Notes under the pieces: model-generated | Databases searched by the model: none | Seen by the model: only the letters and a program-made list of their open reading frames with translations | What the model was told of the DNA's origin: nothing | NCBI GenBank assembly: GCA_017474925.1 | Contig: JAFVGN010000010.1 | Location: forward strand, 1-34,964 | DNA length: 34,964 nt | DNA from: Prevotella sp. | GTDB lineage: Bacteria > Bacteroidota > Bacteroidia > Bacteroidales > Bacteroidaceae | Direction: 5' to 3' | Translations under genes and position numbers: made by a program | Shown: positions 33,895 through 34,964 of the stretch, one piece after another | Layout of the letters: the number at the start of each line of letters is the position of its first letter | How positions within the stretch are numbered: the first letter of the stretch is position 1

Positions 33895-34377
33895 CTCGTC
33901 AATGATGATCAATGAGAAATCCGTGTGTAATTCATGGTCCTTCGTGCCCAGAACATCATCCGTTGTTCTGATTCTCCGTGTCAGCGTCTGTATGCTTGCC
34001 ACCTGCACCTGTTTTGTCTCGTCAACCGTTTTTCCGCTGACTATCAACCCATGTTCTAAGCCGAACCTATCCAGCGTCTGTGAAATCTGTTCTATCAGCT
34101 CAATCCTGTGCGCCACAACCAGCACCGATTGCTTACAGCGATTATCGTCACTCGGCCAAACAAGCAAGCTTGATGGCTCTCGTTGCTCCGATAATTCTTC
34201 ACTCTTCACTCTGCACTCTTCACTTCTGATGACTTCCGCCATCAAGTACGTCTTCCCCGTACCTGTCGGCATCTGCACCATTACGCTCTGTTGTCGTGAA
34301 TTTGCAATTCCTGACCAGGCCTGATGCAGCCGCTCAAGCATCTCTAACTGATAATCCCTCAAAACTTGACTCATCAT
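33859..34377 (-). CDS. Helicase 5' fragment: motif I domain
   Basis: Open frame of 172 codons: an N-terminal RDYQLEMLERLHQAW Q-motif-like region, Walker A MPTGTGKTYL (residues 36-45), motif Ia VLVVAHRIELIEQI, and motif II up to DEA (160-162). Ten off-frame residues and a stop caused by the insertion follow. Between motifs I and Ia it has about 30 extra residues, partly coded by a tandem repeat (SEECRVKSEELSE). This fragment could fold but lacks the second RecA domain. Confidence 0.6.
   Translation of the reverse strand: MMSQVLRDYQLEMLERLHQAWSGIANSRQQSVMVQMPTGTGKTYLMAEVIRSEECRVKSEELSEQREPSSLLVWPSDDNRCKQSVLVVAHRIELIEQISQTLDRFGLEHGLIVSGKTVDETKQVQVASIQTLTRRIRTTDDVLGTKDHELHTDFSLIIIDEARYHRDECTCL
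34191..34227. repeat. Short imperfect tandem repeat within the helicase gene
   Basis: The plus strand shows TTCACTCTTCACTCTGCACT-type units of 7-9 bases repeated about four times, read in frame as SEECRVKSEEL on the minus strand. This sequence type occurs as junk-like repeats in many Bacteroidetes genomes. Here it sits in frame inside a conserved domain. Confidence 0.6.
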
Positions 34378-34388
34378 GAGTTGTTATT

Positions 34389-34422
34389 AAAAGAAATTAG
34401 AATAATGAGAATAATTTCTTTT
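34389..34422. other. A+T-rich hairpin between the helicase gene and the repeat cluster
   Basis: AAAAGAAATTA (34389-34399) and TAATTTCTTTT (34412-34422) pair perfectly over 11 bases around a 12-base loop. It lies just upstream of the helicase start. No promoter boxes are found here. It may be a two-way terminator remnant or the edge of an inserted element. Confidence 0.35.
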
Positions 34423-34434
34423 TTACAAAAAAGC

Positions 34435-34850
34435 CATCGCGTCGCCTAATAAAAAAACCATCGCGTCGTCCCGCGATACCAAAACACCACAAAAGGTTGT
34501 CGGCTTCTGCAACCTTTTGTTTTTCCCTCGCCTGAGAAGAGGGGATACGGGGAGAGGTGGACCCCCTTCAAGGGTGAAGGGGACTGGGGATGTTCGGAAA
34601 AAGGTTATCGCTTCCCAACGCGCAGCCGTCAAAGACTTCATCGCGTCGTCCCGCGATACCATTTAGGAAAGGTTATCGCTTCCCAACGCGCAGCCCTATA
34701 AAAGAAGCATCGCGTCGTCCCGCGATACCAAAACACCACAAAAGGTTGTCGGCTTCTGCAACCTTTTGTTTTTCCCCTCGCCTGAGGAGAGGGGATACGG
34801 GGAGAGGTGGAGCCCCTTTAGGAAAAGGGGACGGGGGATTTCGAAAAAAA
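34435..34850. repeat. Nested palindromic intergenic repeat cluster
   Basis: Two long copies (34459 to about 34600, and 34708 to about 34850) share a unit beginning ATCGCG-TCGTCC-CGCGAT, a perfect 6-pair hairpin. A terminator-like hairpin follows (AAAAGGTTG...CAACCTTTT, 34491-34518 and 34740-34767), then a G-rich part. A third hairpin unit lies at 34639-34660 and a truncated one at 34435-34446. A second unit (GGTTATCGCTTCCCAACGCG) occurs twice between them (about 34603 and 34671). No transposase is present and the short frames here are not genes. It accounts for most of the 482-base gap between the helicase gene and the partial gene. Confidence 0.8.
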
Positions 34851-34859
34851 CTTTTGTTT

Positions 34860-34964
34860 TTATAGAACCTCAATGTTCCTTCGTTTCAACTCCTCGACGT
34901 ACCACTCCCAGAAATCACCAAGGTGACCATAGTATTTGTTCTCATCGTCAAACATGTCATCCCA
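34860..34964 (-). CDS. C-terminal end of an unidentified protein (partial)
   Basis: The minus strand is open from the window edge to a TAA at 34862-34860. It encodes the last 34 residues of a protein, acidic and rich in aromatic residues at first (DDMFDDENKYYG), then an amphipathic helix (EWYVEELKRRNIEVL). The codon pattern is credible and the frame runs off the edge, so it is likely real. I do not recognise the family. Confidence 0.5.
   Translation of the reverse strand, partial: WDDMFDDENKYYGHLGDFWEWYVEELKRRNIEVL

Larger units (their letters stand above)
31553..34377 (-). pseudogene. Tandem-module DEAD/DEAH helicase gene, split by a 44-base insertion
   Basis: Two overlapping frames together encode one superfamily 2 helicase. 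The first (34377-33859) carries motifs I and Ia and breaks just after the DEA of the DEAH box. The second (33874-31553) resumes with HHAVAETYR. Removing 44 bases (33851-33894) joins them into a single 926-codon frame that reads IIIDEAHHAVAETYR. Module 1 (N-terminal) has the active motifs. Module 2 (C-terminal) repeats the same layout with degenerate motifs. The rest of the frame has no stops, so the break looks recent. Relatives act on nucleic acids, for example in defence or repair, but no partner gene is visible here. Confidence 0.8.

Noticed and set aside
34435-34850. CRISPR array
   Set aside because: The repeats differ in length and spacing, carry conserved flanking blocks rather than unique spacers, and no cas genes are present.
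34590-34865. Open frame of 91 codons in the repeat cluster
   Set aside because: It is made of the repeats themselves and has no start context or family likeness.

Overview
The window is a chromosomal segment of a Bacteroidales bacterium, most likely Prevotella or a close relative. The evidence is repeated Bacteroidetes-type promoters (TTTG, about 20 bases, then TAnnTTTG), a tatA-tatC pair without tatB, long NusB, DUF5606, DUF4738 and probable DUF5687 proteins, and a large outer-membrane beta-barrel protein. Codon use is moderately G+C-rich in most genes. The ABC transporter pair (7.1-9.2 kb) and the intergenic regions are clearly more A+T-rich.

Layout. Bases 1-483 hold a leftward promoter with an operator-like palindrome, a probable structured RNA on the minus strand (about 141-318), and the promoter of a type II pantothenate kinase. 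An MgtC-like membrane protein follows on the minus strand. Bases 1.9-5.9 kb are a redox operon: tatA, tatC, a NapH/NapG-like fused membrane polyferredoxin, and a Tat-exported aldo/keto reductase lipoprotein with its own ferredoxin domain. Next come a flavoprotein and an ABC transporter pair on the minus strand. Bases 9.5-12.8 kb are a housekeeping operon (nusB, yajC, a YbbR-like gene, coaE, a DUF5606 gene) ending at a strong two-way terminator. An outer-membrane beta-barrel gene and a Fur-family regulator gene read leftward from 16.3 kb; aroB reads rightward. From 25.6 down to 17.5 kb the minus strand carries two ROK sugar-kinase-like genes followed by a tightly packed menaquinone operon (putative menI, then menF, menD, menB, menC, menE), whose end overlaps aroB. 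On the plus strand from 25.8 to 30.8 kb lie lysS, gpsA, pgi and a HAD phosphatase gene. A lipoprotein gene and a broken helicase gene follow on the minus strand. The window ends in a repeat cluster and the tail of an unidentified gene.

The most unusual locus is the helicase at 31.5-34.4 kb. Its intact form would be 926 residues with two helicase modules in tandem. The second module is recognisable along its whole length but has lost nearly every ATPase motif. The first module is interrupted exactly at the DEAH box by 44 bases. In another frame those bases encode RGIIVTNVPAYSTES, a signature of D-2-hydroxyacid dehydrogenases, and GCGC flanks the insert on both sides. This looks like a short templated insertion from an unrelated gene. 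Other points of interest are a ROK paralogue whose catalytic Asp is Asn, a terminator-shaped hairpin inside the HAD coding sequence, the internal Tat-like motif of the fused polyferredoxin, and an NADPH-type reductase fold that appears to be exported.
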